A model generated the notes under the pieces. The model saw only the letters and a list, made by a program, of their open reading frames with translations, did no database searches and was not told where the DNA came from. The position numbers were made by a program, and so were the translations under genes. From an uncultured Chloroflexota bacterium (GTDB lineage: Bacteria; Chloroflexota; Chloroflexia; Chloroflexales; Roseiflexaceae), in NCBI GenBank assembly GCA_937876225.1, contig CALFIC010000018.1, positions 1 through 55,087 of the forward strand: 55,087 nucleotides of DNA. Reading direction: 5' to 3'. This document shows positions 47,395 to 55,087 of the stretch, one piece after another. How positions within the stretch are numbered: position 1 is the stretch's first letter; each line of letters begins with the position of its first letter.

Positions 47395-48348
47395 ATGAAA
47401 TGTAGCCACAGTGTACGTACCGATGTCGGGCGACATCGTGAACATAACGAAGACGACTATGGAGTCGGCGAGGGTGTGCAGGTCGCACAACGTGGCCACT
47501 TATTTGTGGTGTGTGACGGCATGGGTGGCCATGAAGCCGGCGAAGTTGCGAGCAGAATTGCGGTCGAATCGATTTTGTCGGGGTATTATGCCGACGAGTC
47601 AGATGATCGTGCCACGGCGTTAAGTATGGCGTTTGATTATGCCAACACCAGCATTTATAACGAAGGTACTTTAAGTGGGGTGTCGATGGGTACCACTGGT
47701 GTGGCTGCCGTCATTCACCACGACGAATGCATCATCGCTAATGTGGGCGATAGCCGTGCCTATCTCATCCGCAAAGGGGCGATTCGGCAGATTAGCCGCG
47801 ATCATTCGCTGGTGAACGAGCAAATTGCAGCAGGGATGATTACGAGCGCCGATGCGGAACGCATGCTTTACAAACATGTAATCACCCGTGCGTTGGGTCA
47901 TCAACCGGACGTGATTATTGATACGTTTCGCTTTGCGGTATTGCCGGGTGATGTAATATTACTGACTTCTGACGGTTTGATTAATCATTTAAATGATGAT
48001 GATATTTTATCGGTTTGTGTACGCCCTTCGTTGGTAGATTGTGTTGACCGGTTGGTTGACATTGCCAATGAACGTGGTGGGAATGACAATATTACCGTCA
48101 TGATGACGCGGATTGATGCCGTTGAGGGGACGTCACCGCTCCCGATTCCCATTGATGCGATGCCCGTAGTGGCTGGTGAATACAACCCGATGCGCCCGCA
48201 ACCGAGCCATTCGACGGCGTCGATGCGCTTGATGTTGTCGCCACAAATCAGTTGGCAGGGTGCGGGATTGTCGTTGGCATTGCTGGGGGTATTAGTGTTG
48301 GTTATTGTGCTGGGGTTGATGGGAATTTGGCCGTTTGCGCCGGCATAA
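47395..48348 (+). CDS. membrane-anchored PP2C Ser/Thr phosphatase
   Basis: The 317-residue protein is a PPM/PP2C phosphatase (Stp/PrpC type): NEDDYGVG, VCDGMGGHEAGEVAS (metal Asp), GTTGVAAVI, NVGDSRAYLIR, LTSDGL and GNDNITVMM. A Pro-rich linker leads to one C-terminal membrane helix (about 290-312). It would reverse Ser/Thr kinase signals at the membrane. No cognate kinase is adjacent. Its end overlaps the convergent glycosyltransferase gene by 47 bp. Confidence 0.95.
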   Translation: MKCSHSVRTDVGRHREHNEDDYGVGEGVQVAQRGHLFVVCDGMGGHEAGEVASRIAVESILSGYYADESDDRATALSMAFDYANTSIYNEGTLSGVSMGTTGVAAVIHHDECIIANVGDSRAYLIRKGAIRQISRDHSLVNEQIAAGMITSADAERMLYKHVITRALGHQPDVIIDTFRFAVLPGDVILLTSDGLINHLNDDDILSVCVRPSLVDCVDRLVDIANERGGNDNITVMMTRIDAVEGTSPLPIPIDAMPVVAGEYNPMRPQPSHSTASMRLMLSPQISWQGAGLSLALLGVLVLVIVLGLMGIWPFAPA

Positions 48349-49447
48349 GCATCTGCTGATAAATCTGTAAATATTGTTGTGCCAAGGCTTGTTGCGTGTA
48401 GTGCTGTTGCACCCGCTGACGAGCCTTTTGGCTGTAATCAGCATATATTTGCGAATTTTCGCTGAGTTGCAACACTGCGTGTGCCAGGGCACTACTATCA
48501 CCTTCGGGATAGACAATGCCGCCATCGCCAATCACATGGGGTATTTCGCCCGAATCACTGCCGATGACGGGTACCCCACAAGCCATGGCTTCGACCAATA
48601 CGCGGCCGAATTGTTCTTTCCAGTTGGCGGTGGTGCGTGATGGGAGTACCAGCGCATCAATTCCTTGCATAACAGTAGGGATGGCGTGACTGGCTACGGG
48701 TGCATGCCATTCAATGCGTGACGCAACGCCGACGGTAGCGGCATGCTGTCGGAGCACGTCGGCGTGGGCTCCACTGCCGACGATGTGGAGTTGGACGTGG
48801 GCGGGGAGGGTAGCGAGGGCGCTTATCAAATCGGCAATGCCTTTTTCGGGCACCAGGCGCCCGACGTAGCCAAGGGTAAATGGTTGGCGGGCAATATGGG
48901 CATTAGGGCGTGGCGCAAAATGCGCGGGATCAACGCCAGTTTGAGCAATGATACTGAGCGGGCCGGTGTAGCCGTGATTGCGGATGATTGTGGCGGCTTC
49001 GTGTGAGCAGGCCACGGCGTGACTGGCATGGATAAAAGCATAGCGCTCAAACCAGCCAAATGGCAGTGGGTAGCTACGTTCGATATTGGCGTAATTATAA
49101 AAACAAGTTCGTGCGCCTACCTGATGGGCTGCGCGTAGGGCGAGGAAGGTGGCAAGATTAAAGGATTCTTCGTCGACGTGCACAATATCGGGGCGCAGTC
49201 GGCGCACTAGTGCACCAAAGGTAGGGTAATAATGGAAGTGGTGCTGGCCATTAAAGCGCATCGGGAGGATTTCGACGTGGTAATTGGGGGTAGGACTTGG
49301 TTCATAGTCGATGCGTTGCGCCCGCGGTTCTTGCCAATAGGCCGGACTGGCAACGGTGAGTTGCACGCCGGGCAGGGCGGCGAGGGCGTCGGTTTTGCGA
49401 CGGTAGGCGCTACTGAGTAACGCTTTGGAGAGAATAAGGATATTCAT
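48302..49447 (-). CDS. glycosyltransferase, family 4 (GT-B)
   Basis: The 381-residue protein has a GT-B fold: N-terminal MNILILSKALL, C-terminal VGRLVPEKGIADLISAL and the EX7E-type motif FGRVLVEAMACGVPVIGSDSGEIP. It probably adds a sugar to a surface glycan or glycolipid. It follows the second glycosyltransferase with a 1-bp stop/start overlap (TAATG), so both form an operon. The end overlaps the PP2C gene on the other strand by 47 bp, giving convergent mRNAs that pair. Confidence 0.93.
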   Translation of the reverse strand: MNILILSKALLSSAYRRKTDALAALPGVQLTVASPAYWQEPRAQRIDYEPSPTPNYHVEILPMRFNGQHHFHYYPTFGALVRRLRPDIVHVDEESFNLATFLALRAAHQVGARTCFYNYANIERSYPLPFGWFERYAFIHASHAVACSHEAATIIRNHGYTGPLSIIAQTGVDPAHFAPRPNAHIARQPFTLGYVGRLVPEKGIADLISALATLPAHVQLHIVGSGAHADVLRQHAATVGVASRIEWHAPVASHAIPTVMQGIDALVLPSRTTANWKEQFGRVLVEAMACGVPVIGSDSGEIPHVIGDGGIVYPEGDSSALAHAVLQLSENSQIYADYSQKARQRVQQHYTQQALAQQYLQIYQQMLMPAQTAKFPSTPAQ

Positions 49448-50589
49448 TACAGTACTTGGGCTGCGATGCGCGCATAGATGGCCGCCGTCTGAGTTGCGGT
49501 CACCGCATAACTAAAGCGACTCGCGCGGTGCATACCGGCGGCCCTGAGGTGTTGGCGTTGGGCGGGGTCGCTGAGGAGCTGAGCCAAGGCGTCCCGCCAT
49601 GCGCCCACACTGGTTGGGTCGATACTACGAGCCGCATCACCGACGACTTCGGGTAAACTAGTGCGATTACTGACGAGCACGGGTGTACCACACGCCATCG
49701 CTTCGAGTGGGGGTAAACCAAACCCTTCGGCGAGTGACGGGTAGGCAAATAGGGTTGCCGCACTATAAAACGCCGGACCTGCGTCACGACTGACGGTGAC
49801 ACGTTTGACGCGTGCACCAATGCCAAGCGTCGCTATTTCTTGGTCGATATCGGGGAACAAGACGGGATTGTTGCCTGCAGCTTGGCCAGCGAGTACGAGC
49901 CAGGTATGATTGCGGATGGTGGCTGGTAAGGTGGCAAAGGCACGGAGCAATGTGACGACGTTTTTGCGTTCGTCGTAGCCGCCGACATAATAAATGTAGG
50001 GACCGACGATACCGTGTTGCGCCACCACCGCTACCGCGTCTGCTTGTGGGGTATAGATGGGGTCGGCGGCGAGATGAGTGACACTGATTTGGTCGTTAGG
50101 ATAAGCGAGTAACTGCACCGTTTGATCTGCGACATACTGCGAAATTGCAATGATGCCGTGGCTACGCTTGACTGCCTGAGTCACCAAGGCCGTATACAAG
50201 CGTACCAGCGCTGACCCACGATAGGCGGGACGAGTAAGGGGGATTAAATCAGGGATGGTGGTGATTACGGGTATATTTGAGTGATAGGGTGGGGCAAAGT
50301 AGGGTACATGCAATAAATCCGCCCCGATGAGTTGCGCTGCTTGTGGTACCGCGATTTGTTCAAACCAGAGTTTGGCAAGATTGCGTGAATGCCCGGCAAA
50401 TGGAGTAGTGACACGATGTAGCCGCACTCCTTGGGGTACCGGCGGCGGAGTGGTATCTGCGGGGATGATAAGTGTCAGCTGAATTGCGTCAATGCGCTGA
50501 ATGGCATTGACGAATCCATGCAGGTATTGGCCGACACCAACGGTCGCTTTATCCCAAAAAAAGCCGTTAATGGCTACGTGTAATGTCAT
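49447..50589 (-). CDS. glycosyltransferase, family 4 (mannosyltransferase-like)
   Basis: The 380-residue GT-B protein starts HVAINGFFWDKATVGVGQYLHG (donor/acceptor loop) and has YVGGYDERKNVVTLLRAF and the EX7E motif EGFGLPPLEAMACGTPVLVSN. It resembles mannosyl- or rhamnosyltransferases of capsule and glycan synthesis. The ATG at 50589 is preferred because the first strand begins there. It is the first gene of a two-gene glycosyltransferase operon. The substrate is unknown. Confidence 0.92.
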   Translation of the reverse strand: MTLHVAINGFFWDKATVGVGQYLHGFVNAIQRIDAIQLTLIIPADTTPPPVPQGVRLHRVTTPFAGHSRNLAKLWFEQIAVPQAAQLIGADLLHVPYFAPPYHSNIPVITTIPDLIPLTRPAYRGSALVRLYTALVTQAVKRSHGIIAISQYVADQTVQLLAYPNDQISVTHLAADPIYTPQADAVAVVAQHGIVGPYIYYVGGYDERKNVVTLLRAFATLPATIRNHTWLVLAGQAAGNNPVLFPDIDQEIATLGIGARVKRVTVSRDAGPAFYSAATLFAYPSLAEGFGLPPLEAMACGTPVLVSNRTSLPEVVGDAARSIDPTSVGAWRDALAQLLSDPAQRQHLRAAGMHRASRFSYAVTATQTAAIYARIAAQVL

Positions 50590-50694
50590 GAGCGTATAAT
50601 ACCATATGTACATAATTTGTACCGGTGCCAATATATGCATCACATACACAGACCATATGTTGATGATGGGGTGCATGGAAAGCGGGATTGTGCG

Positions 50695-51009
50695 ATGCAC
50701 ACGACATTTTGGCCTCGGACGCGGATCGGTTGGGTTGCAGCGCTGGCATTTGATGCTTTTATAGTGCTCTATATTATCAATGGGTTCATGATAAAACTAT
50801 CATCCACATCGGCATGGTGGCTGACATCCGTGCTGCCCTATTATGGAATAGTACTCATGCTTACGGTAGTGATGGCTAGCGCTGGCAGCGTGATTGCCTT
50901 GCTGATTGGTCGTGACCAGGCATGGGCAGTGCGGATGGCGACGTTGCCGATTGTAGTATGGGTCGGTGTGCATATGATGATTTTTGTGTTGAATGTACTC
51001 CATTTGTGA
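50695..51009 (+). CDS. small hydrophobic membrane protein of unknown function
   Basis: The 104-residue protein has three clear membrane helices (about 13-35, 45-68 and 80-101), separated by short loops. I recognise no family. AGCGGG precedes the ATG at 50695; earlier starts (to 50617) are possible. It is divergent from the glycosyltransferases and lies 66 bp before fabZ. Confidence 0.6.
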   Translation: MHTTFWPRTRIGWVAALAFDAFIVLYIINGFMIKLSSTSAWWLTSVLPYYGIVLMLTVVMASAGSVIALLIGRDQAWAVRMATLPIVVWVGVHMMIFVLNVLHL

Positions 51010-51030
51010 TATGGGTGAATTACTCCGTAA

Positions 51031-51039
51031 TGGTACAAT
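51031..51039 (+). promoter_or_regulatory. extended -10 promoter of fabZ
   Basis: TGGTACAAT, 36 nt before the ATG. Confidence 0.55.
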
Positions 51040-51075
51040 GTCGGTATATTCAGATACGTAAGGAGTAAGATTACG

Positions 51076-51516
51076 ATGGTAATGAATGTCGAACAGATTA
51101 TGGCGGTTATTCCACATCGCTATCCGTTTTTGTTGATTGATCGGATTATCGAGCTCGAGCCTGGGATACGAGCAGTGGCACTCAAGCAAGTGACCATCAA
51201 CGAGCCTTTTTTCCAAGGACATTTTCCCGATTATCCGATTATGCCGGGTGTGTTGATTATCGAGGCATTGGCACAAACGGGAGCCGTGGCCGGCATGGTA
51301 TTACCCGAAAATCAAGGCAAAATCGCCTTGTTTGCCGGCATTGAAAACGCCCGTTTTCGCAAACCCGTCGTGCCCGGTGATAGTTTGCGCCTCGAAGTGA
51401 CGATTAACGCCATGAAGCGGGGCATCGGCAAGGCCACGGCCACGGCCACCGTTGATGGGGCATTGGCCTGTGAAGCAATGTTGACATTTGCGTTGGTGGC
51501 TCGTACGAATTCGTAG
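51076..51516 (+). CDS. fabZ: 3-hydroxyacyl-ACP dehydratase FabZ
   Basis: FabZ dehydrates beta-hydroxyacyl-ACP in fatty acid synthesis. The 146-residue hotdog-fold protein has IPHRYPFLLIDR and the catalytic His49 and Glu63 in GHFPDYPIMPGVLIIEALAQ. AAGGAG lies before the ATG at 51076. It stands alone, with an extended -10 36 nt upstream. Acetyl-CoA carboxylase genes of the same pathway are 42 kb away in the window. Confidence 0.96.
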   Translation: MVMNVEQIMAVIPHRYPFLLIDRIIELEPGIRAVALKQVTINEPFFQGHFPDYPIMPGVLIIEALAQTGAVAGMVLPENQGKIALFAGIENARFRKPVVPGDSLRLEVTINAMKRGIGKATATATVDGALACEAMLTFALVARTNS

Positions 51517-51581
51517 CAATTGTGACCAATTCCTGGCAATTATTTGATACCTATGCATACATCGTGTATCATTAGATTGTT

Positions 51582-51667
51582 GCCGGAGTGGCGGAATGGC
51601 AGACGCTACGGTCTTAAAAACCGTTGAGGGCAACCTCATACGGGTTCGACTCCCGTCTTCGGCACCA
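51582..51667 (+). tRNA. tRNA-Leu (anticodon UAA)
   Basis: The acceptor GCCGGAG pairs with CTTCGGC (one G-U), followed by A and an encoded CCA. The anticodon stem ACGGT/ACCGT holds CTTAAAA with anticodon TAA at 51615-51617. A long variable arm (GAGGGCAACCTC) and T-loop GGTTCGACTCC are present, as in tRNA-Leu. Confidence 0.97.
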
Positions 51668-51670
51668 AAT

Positions 51671-51707
51671 CCCCTATGGCGTATATCACGCCATAGGGGG
51701 CTTTTTT
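51671..51707 (+). terminator. terminator of tRNA-Leu(UAA)
   Basis: A 12-bp perfect stem (CCCCTATGGCGT / ACGCCATAGGGG) with loop ATATC, then G, C and six T residues. It also lies at the 3' end of the convergent surface-protein gene. Confidence 0.92.
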
Positions 51708-51726
51708 GTATCATTAATGTGTATTG

Positions 51727-54700
51727 TTAAGGAATTGTGCGGGTAGGGGTTTTGGTACGCGTATAGGTGCGAGTGCTCGTCGAGGTGAGGGTTTTAGTTG
51801 CAGTTTTAGTCAGCGATGCAGTTTTTGTCAATGACGGGGTTAACGTATACGATGCAGTTGGAGTGAACGACGCTGTTAACGTAATCAATGGCGTACTTGT
51901 GGACGTGCGTGATTGCATGATATTGGCAGCATCACCACCTGCAATAAGGATACCCCCACCACGGATCCCAATGATGGAGTTTTGATTGGCAGAATCAACC
52001 GATACAACATTGGTGGTGGTCCGGAATTTTGTATAGGCGTTATTCCCCCACGCGATGAGCGTGCCATCTGCCTTGACGGCAAACGAACATTCACGACCTG
52101 CGGCAATTGCCACAATATCAGTGGCGGTTGTAGGAATCTGTAACTGCCCTTTGCTGTTACTTCCCCAACCGACCACGGTGCCGTTTTCAAGTAATGCCAG
52201 TGAGTGATTTTGGCCGGCACTTACTGCTATTACTTCGACTAATCCAAGTGGAACAGTGCTTTGTCCGGCAGAATTATCGCCCCAAGCGACGACTGTGCCG
52301 TCGTTTTTGAGGGCGACTACATGCCGATCGCCGCCATCGATGGCGATGACATTGGTTAATCCACGAGGTACCGTGACTTGCCCAAAGTCATTCCGCCCCC
52401 ATGCAATAACGGTAGAATCGTTTTTGATGACAATCGCAAAACGCGCTCCTGCGGCAACTGCTTTGACATCAGTTTTTGCTGCATCAGGAATGTCTCCTTC
52501 GCCATACAGATTTTCCCCCCACGTATAGAGATTTCCTGCTTCGTCGAGCGCATAGGTATTCCCGATACTGGCAGCAATGTCTTTGAATTGGGTATTTTTT
52601 AATTCTGTTGGAATAGTAGATTGATAGACCCGGGCGTCATTTTTGCCCCACGTAACCAATGTCCCGTTGTTTAATAAACCAATCACAAACAGATTCCCAA
52701 TTGCGGATTTCCGTAAATCCAACAAGAGCGCTGTAGGGGTGATTGTGCGGGTATTTGATGGGGTAAACGTTAATGTTGCAGTACGAGTAGCTGTAGCGGT
52801 ATAGGTATTGGTCGGTGTTGTGGTCGCAGACGATGTCATTGTTGGGGTCTTAGTGAGCGTGTATGTTCTCGTTGATGATGAGGTCATGGTACGGGTATAG
52901 GTACGGGATGGCGTGATTGTTGGCGTATTACTACTGGTTTGGGTTAGCGTGATTGTCGGCGTATTACTACTGGTTTGGGTTGCGGTATAGGTTAGAGTTG
53001 TGCTACTGGTTTGGGTGATAGTAACGGTTGATGATGAGCTATCTGTTGGTGTAATGCTATTATTTGGTGTTGTGGTGGTATTTGGTGCGGCAGTTGCCGT
53101 GTTGTTATTGGTTGGGGAGAGGGTTATTGGTGTGAATGTTGATGACAGGGTACTGGTTGCCGATAGTGATGGATTCGCTGTCGCTGTATCACTCGTTGTC
53201 CGTGTGGGACTTGATGGAGCACTTGGTGTTGCAGTGGATGTAATTAATGTTCCCGTCGGTGTTTCGCTAGCGAATCGTAATCCATTGATTGCTGCTGAAG
53301 TTGCAATTGCCCCATCAATACCCGAACCATAGGGTACGACTACCGCAGTATTTGTGGCAGTTCCAGTGGTTGATGGAGTAACGCTTATCGTCGTCGTCGC
53401 TGATGCGGTCATGGTGGTGGTAGCAAAATAAATACCTGAGGCGGCGGCAGCAGTTGCTACAGCTGGATTGATATTTGATCCAATGGGGACAATAATGGCG
53501 GTGTTTGTGGGGGTACGTGTAATCGATGTGGTAGGTGTATCACTTGGTGTATCGGTTTGGCTTGCAGTGGGAGTTGGTGATGGTGTCGCCGACACAAAAA
53601 GGATACCTTGATTGGCCGAAAATGTCGCCACAAATGCATCAAGATTACTGTTGTATGGAATGATGAGTGGCGTATTTGTGGCAGTCCGGGTTTTGGTGGG
53701 GGTGTTGGTGGGGGTGTAAGTATAGGTATCGGTAGGGGTATTCGTATAGGTATTGGTGGGAGTGTAGGTGTAGGTATTGGTGGGAGTGTAGGTGTAGGTA
53801 TTGGTGGGAGTGTAGGTATAGGTGTTGGTGGGAGTGTAGGTATAGGTGTTGGTGGGAGTGCTGGTCCGGGTATCCGTGGGGGTGTTGGTAGGGGTATTGG
53901 TCCGGGTATTGGTCCGGGTATCCGTGGGAGTGTTGGTCCGGGTATCCGTGGAGGTATTGGAAGGAGTCAACGTATATGTAATATTTGTGATCGTAAATGA
54001 ACCAGTAACTGCAGATGCAGATGCCCATAACGTACCATTATTCATACCGCCGGTTTGTGATGCGGTTAATGTACACGTACCCGAACCTACTAGGGTGATA
54101 ATACTCCCCGCACTCACGGTACATACACTTGGTGTCGATGAGGTAAACGTCGCAGCTAAGCCCGACGTTGTCGTCGTGACATCATTTGCATCAAATGGGG
54201 CACTGGTATAACTCGCCGATTTGTTTTTGGTGTTGTTTAATGAATTCGCATCAAACGTGATTGTTTGGGCAGTACCTTGTGAAATATTATCAATCCAAAA
54301 GGTGGCACCCGATGCCCTACCACCAGAGGCGTCAAATGTACCATTTACAAACACAAAGCGATACCCGTATTTGCTGGCTGGGATAGTAATATTCGCGTTT
54401 TGCCAACCATTGACGTTTTTCCCGGTGGTATCAAGTATTTCGTATTGTGTACATGTCGTTGTATCAAGCAAATATCCGAGTACTGCAAAATCATCAGATC
54501 CTGCAGCCGAAAACCAATTCAACGTAATTAATTGCCCACTAATCCCATAAAACATATCGCTATAAATCGCTGGTCCATGGGCTACGTGATACGACGTACC
54601 AGAGCCACTTCCCAATACCAATTGAACTGCATTTGCGCCAGCAGAAGGCAGCAACCCACCGTACGCTGACGTTACCACTGATGTCGTAAACCCTGAGAAT

Positions 54701-55087
54701 GTACCAGCATCACCATCTTGTGTCGGCCGCGCAGCACCACCACCAAACTGCAAATAATTCGTGGTGTCTTGCGATGTACATCCACCAATCGACGTAACAC
54801 CCAAATCAATCCGCTGATTCATAACGGTCCAATTCGCCAGTCCATTTTCAAAACTACCATTTTGTAAAATTGGAATAGGAGTTGGTGAGATTATTTGGGT
54901 GTATGTCGGTGTTAGTGTGATGCTTGGAGTCAACGTATCAGTCGGTGTGTTACTCGGCGTTTCCGTATCTGTGGGGGTATTGGTAGACGTATTGGTGGGG
55001 GTGTTGGTAGACGTATTGGTAGACGTATTGGTGGGCGTATTGGTGGGCGTATTGGTGGGGGTGTTGGTGGGCGTATTGGTGGGGGTG
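51727..55087 (-). CDS. giant Thr/Pro-rich surface protein with RCC1-type propeller, 5'-truncated by the window
   Basis: The frame is open from the window edge to the stop at 51727 (about 1,120 codons visible); its start lies beyond 55087. In order from the edge: TPTN repeats; a lectin/CBM-like beta domain beginning ILQNGSFENGLANW (about 54870-54280); an Ig-like domain with SSTPSVCTVSAG and GSGTCTLTAS (about 54260-53990); a long PTNTYTYT stalk; three copies of a roughly 32-residue unit (VVPYGSGIDGAIATSAAING type) within Thr/Ser-rich linkers; and an RCC1/BLIP-II-like propeller with six to seven repeats (DGTVVAWGDNSAGQ, about 52725-51930). A Thr/Lys-rich tail follows. No anchor signal is recognisable. 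It is very probably secreted and cell-surface attached, possibly binding glycans. Confidence 0.85.
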   Translation of the reverse strand, partial: TPTNTPTNTPTNTPTNTPTNTSTNTSTNTPTNTSTNTPTDTETPSNTPTDTLTPSITLTPTYTQIISPTPIPILQNGSFENGLANWTVMNQRIDLGVTSIGGCTSQDTTNYLQFGGGAARPTQDGDAGTFSGFTTSVVTSAYGGLLPSAGANAVQLVLGSGSGTSYHVAHGPAIYSDMFYGISGQLITLNWFSAAGSDDFAVLGYLLDTTTCTQYEILDTTGKNVNGWQNANITIPASKYGYRFVFVNGTFDASGGRASGATFWIDNISQGTAQTITFDANSLNNTKNKSASYTSAPFDANDVTTTTSGLAATFTSSTPSVCTVSAGSIITLVGSGTCTLTASQTGGMNNGTLWASASAVTGSFTITNITYTLTPSNTSTDTRTNTPTDTRTNTRTNTPTNTPTDTRTSTPTNTYTYTPTNTYTYTPTNTYTYTPTNTYTYTPTNTYTNTPTDTYTYTPTNTPTKTRTATNTPLIIPYNSNLDAFVATFSANQGILFVSATPSPTPTASQTDTPSDTPTTSITRTPTNTAIIVPIGSNINPAVATAAAASGIYFATTTMTASATTTISVTPSTTGTATNTAVVVPYGSGIDGAIATSAAINGLRFASETPTGTLITSTATPSAPSSPTRTTSDTATANPSLSATSTLSSTFTPITLSPTNNNTATAAPNTTTTPNNSITPTDSSSSTVTITQTSSTTLTYTATQTSSNTPTITLTQTSSNTPTITPSRTYTRTMTSSSTRTYTLTKTPTMTSSATTTPTNTYTATATRTATLTFTPSNTRTITPTALLLDLRKSAIGNLFVIGLLNNGTLVTWGKNDARVYQSTIPTELKNTQFKDIAASIGNTYALDEAGNLYTWGENLYGEGDIPDAAKTDVKAVAAGARFAIVIKNDSTVIAWGRNDFGQVTVPRGLTNVIAIDGGDRHVVALKNDGTVVAWGDNSAGQSTVPLGLVEVIAVSAGQNHSLALLENGTVVGWGSNSKGQLQIPTTATDIVAIAAGRECSFAVKADGTLIAWGNNAYTKFRTTTNVVSVDSANQNSIIGIRGGGILIAGGDAANIMQSRTSTSTPLITLTASFTPTASYTLTPSLTKTASLTKTATKTLTSTSTRTYTRTKTPTRTIP
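53749..53868. repeat. 24-bp tandem repeat coding the PTNTYTYT stalk
   Basis: Five 24-bp units (first GGTATTGGTGGGAGTGTAGG + TGTA) with few substitutions encode an eight-residue (TPTNTYTY) unit on the minus strand. Being a multiple of three, gain or loss of units changes stalk length without a frameshift. Confidence 0.9.
54975..55087. repeat. 12-bp tandem repeat coding TPTN
   Basis: Units of 12 bp (GGTATTGGTGGG, GGTGTTGGTGGG, GGTATTGGTAGAC-like) run to the window edge and encode Thr-Pro-Thr-Asn repeats of the surface protein. Confidence 0.88.

Noticed and set aside
53749..53868. Possible CRISPR array because of regular 24-bp repeats
   Set aside because: Repeats are directly adjacent with no unique spacers, are in frame within a gene, and there are no cas genes.
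53608..54000. A Gly-rich plus-strand frame (repeated GIGGSVGVGIGG)
   Set aside because: It is the antisense reading of the PTNTYTYT stalk repeats. It has no start context of its own.

Overview
The window looks like a chromosomal segment of a Chloroflexota bacterium, most likely class Chloroflexia (Chloroflexales or Herpetosiphonales type). This is inferred from gene content: a secreted protein with a Chloroflexota-style C-terminal domain (motif GNVGRHYYRWRY), a bacterial deoxyhypusine-synthase homologue, a Gram-positive-type sufCDSUB operon, class III-like PPK2, and frequent extragenic palindromes and heptamer tandem repeats. Base composition is moderately GC rich and coding density is high. 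Most genes are housekeeping. No transposase, prophage, CRISPR array or rRNA was seen. Taxonomy below phylum is a guess.

Layout. 1-485: the 5' end of a DNA adenine methyltransferase-like gene on the minus strand that runs straight into a heptamer tandem repeat, then palindromes and two 40-bp repeats. 486-5439: recG, degV, an Asp23-like gene and, divergently, rpmB, then a HAD phosphatase. 5720-9730: a Wzx-like flippase and, converging on it, accD-accA-prmC. 9914-16630: PPK2, a small unknown, a degenerate M28-like membrane protein, a secreted PPC-domain protein, a short ChrA and a deoxyhypusine-synthase-like protein. 16802-22823: a methionine and SAM recycling block (mtnA, a MetE-like protein without zinc ligands, a PfkB/adenosine kinase-like gene, ahcY, metK). 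22924-34438: a metabolic mix (SDR, GNAT, tpx, lysA, TM2 protein, mutarotase, orphan AbiEi-like regulator, hydantoinase A, alditol oxidase, a LuxR regulator with a degenerate receiver, Gfo/Idh oxidoreductase). 34673-36299: aroK-aroB. 36387-42156: sufR-sufC-sufD-sufS-sufU-sufB. 42339-45090: Rieske ferredoxin, JAMM peptidase, E1-like/rhodanese enzyme and two unknowns. 45152-51667: tRNA-Leu(UAG), SWIM protein, GDPD, ROK kinase, PP2C phosphatase, two glycosyltransferases, a membrane protein, fabZ and tRNA-Leu(UAA). 51727-55087: a very long Thr/Pro-rich surface protein with an RCC1-type propeller, cut by the window edge.

How the genes fit together. The 16.8-22.8 kb block closes the SAM cycle: MetK makes SAM, AhcY splits S-adenosylhomocysteine, the kinase can remove adenosine, and MtnA begins recycling of methylthioribose phosphate. 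The neighbouring deoxyhypusine-synthase homologue suggests a polyamine link. The suf operon followed by Rieske, JAMM and E1-rhodanese genes makes 36.4-45.1 kb a sulfur-handling neighbourhood. Many genes share an extended -10 promoter (TGnTATnAT) about 27-38 nt before the start codon.

The most interesting candidate is the left edge: the methyltransferase frame enters a 7-bp repeat that has no stop in any frame, so each gain or loss of a unit would shift the downstream frame. This is what a phase-variable methyltransferase looks like, although a decayed gene is equally possible from the sequence available.
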